A DNA stretch of 32,298 nucleotides from CAYSLU01 sp964431965 (GTDB lineage: Bacteria; Verrucomicrobiota; Kiritimatiellia; CAIKKV01; CAYSLU01): the NCBI GenBank assembly GCA_964431965.1, contig CAYSLU010000061.1, forward strand, positions 1 to 32,298, given 5' to 3'. This document shows positions 31,345 to 32,298 of the stretch, one piece after another (within the stretch, counting starts at the first letter, position 1; each line of letters opens with the position of its first letter). The notes under the pieces are model-generated. The model was given only the letters and a program-made list of their open reading frames with translations. It was not told the DNA's origin and did no database searches. A program made the position numbers and the translations under genes.

Positions 31345-32298
31345 ATGGCTAAGAAGACGAGCAAGAAAAGCGATTTCCACGTCAAAGACCTGAGTCTCGC
31401 CGGCTTCGGCCGCAAGGAGATCGACTTGGCCGAGCACGAGATGCCCGGCCTGATGGCCATCCGCGCCGAGTTCGGCGCCGCCAAGCCGCTGAAGGGCGCG
31501 CGCATCGCCGGCTCGCTCCACATGACCATCCAGACGGCGGTGCTGATCGAAACCCTGCAGCACCTGGGCGCCAAGGTTCGCTGGGCCTCCTGCAACATCT
31601 TCTCCACCCAGGACCACGCGGCGGCGGCCATCGCGGCCCGCGGCACCCCGGTCTTCGCCTACAAGGGCGAGACGCTGGAGGAATACTGGGACTACACCGA
31701 CCGCATACTCGACTGGGGCAACGGCAGCGGCCCCAACATGATTCTGGACGACGGCGGCGACGCCACCCTGTTCGTGCATCTCGGCTACGCGGCCGAGAAC
31801 GATCCCTCCGTCCTGAACCGCAAGCCGGGCAGCGTCGAAGAGAAGATCCTGCTCGCCCAGGTGAAGAAGGCCGTGAAGCGCGCCCCGGGCCGGTTCCACC
31901 GCATGGTGAAGCAGATCCGCGGCGTCAGCGAGGAGACGACCACCGGCGTACACCGCCTGTACCAGATGATGGAGCGCAAGGAGCTGCTGTTCCCGGCCTT
32001 CAACGTCAACGACTCGGTGACCAAGTCCAAGTTCGACAACCTGTACGGCTGCCGCCACTCGCTGGTGGACGGCATCATGCGCGCCACCGACGTGATGCTG
32101 TCCGGCAAGGTCGCGGTGGTGGCCGGCTTCGGCGACGTGGGCAAAGGCTCCGCGGCCTCCCTGCGCGGCCAGCATGCGCGCGTGATCGTGACCGAGATCG
32201 ACCCCATCTGCGCCTTGCAGGCCGCGATGGAGGGCTACGAGGTCATGACGATGGATGAGGCGTGCACGATCGGCGACATCTTCGTCACCACCACCGGG
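31345..32298 (+). CDS. ahcY: adenosylhomocysteinase, 3' end beyond window
   Basis: The first 318 residues of S-adenosylhomocysteine hydrolase, which splits S-adenosylhomocysteine into adenosine and homocysteine and relieves product inhibition of methyltransferases. The frame is open to the window end; full length is usually about 430-480. The substrate-domain run RIAGSLHMTIQTAVLIETL is at 53-71, CNIFSTQDHAAAAIA at 83-97, the NAD-binding GFGDVGKGSAA at 261-271, and FNVNDSVTKSKFDN at 219-232. An insertion at about 150-190 (ENDPSVLNRKPGS...) is typical of many bacterial forms. The start has AAGGG 9 nt upstream. Two hairpins separate it from the preceding operon. No SAH riboswitch was recognised upstream. 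Confidence 0.95.
   Translation, partial: MAKKTSKKSDFHVKDLSLAGFGRKEIDLAEHEMPGLMAIRAEFGAAKPLKGARIAGSLHMTIQTAVLIETLQHLGAKVRWASCNIFSTQDHAAAAIAARGTPVFAYKGETLEEYWDYTDRILDWGNGSGPNMILDDGGDATLFVHLGYAAENDPSVLNRKPGSVEEKILLAQVKKAVKRAPGRFHRMVKQIRGVSEETTTGVHRLYQMMERKELLFPAFNVNDSVTKSKFDNLYGCRHSLVDGIMRATDVMLSGKVAVVAGFGDVGKGSAASLRGQHARVIVTEIDPICALQAAMEGYEVMTMDEACTIGDIFVTTTG

Overview
The window is GC-rich chromosomal DNA from a Gram-negative bacterium. It encodes a lipid A-type acyltransferase (HX4E family), an Mla-type lipid transport operon, a lipoprotein and a very large secreted protein. Several traits together suggest the PVC superphylum, most likely Kiritimatiellota or Verrucomicrobiota: a secreted protein joining a DUF11-like domain to an InlB-type C-terminal repeat, a sugar-phosphate isomerase paired with a Gfo/Idh/MocA oxidoreductase, an MlaD with GxGxIGKL repeats, and many hairpin-forming intergenic repeats. 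No marker gene in the window proves this placement.

Layout. 1-960 has no convincing gene except one doubtful minus-strand frame. 997-9158 is a dense minus-strand housekeeping block: tRNA-Leu(CAA), a NUDIX hydrolase, folC, comF, mtnP, an lpxL-like acyltransferase, tRNA-Lys(UUU), rnc, xerD, a small HMA-fold lipoprotein and a dihydroorotate dehydrogenase-like flavoprotein. 9159-9736 is a repeat-rich gap before plus-strand guaB. guaB converges, one base apart, on the minus-strand operon 15250-11235, which reads W/F-P repeat protein, mlaE, mlaF, mlaD. A 92-bp imperfect palindrome separates that operon from the carbamoyltransferase pair argF-pyrB.

17893-21786 (minus) looks like an accessory cassette. 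In transcription order it has a small coupled ORF, a C-terminally truncated DUF1016 protein, a PD-(D/E)XK plus DUF2075 helicase fusion, and a DUF429 RNase H-like protein. It is followed by a 600-bp non-coding stretch with two striking inverted repeats. The plus strand then carries an AlkD-type DNA glycosylase, a 1,830-residue secreted multidomain protein (possible glycoside hydrolase), a NifU-type Fe-S carrier, a sugar-phosphate isomerase, a Gfo/Idh/MocA dehydrogenase, and the first 318 codons of ahcY, cut by the window end.

How the parts work together. mtnP and ahcY salvage the two S-adenosylmethionine by-products. argF and pyrB compete for carbamoyl phosphate, and guaB opens GMP synthesis. 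The lpxL-like gene and the mla operon both serve the outer membrane. The best candidates for something undescribed are the repeat-rich exported protein leading the mla operon, the DUF1016/DUF2075/DUF429 cassette, and a hairpin repeat family whose stems covary between copies.
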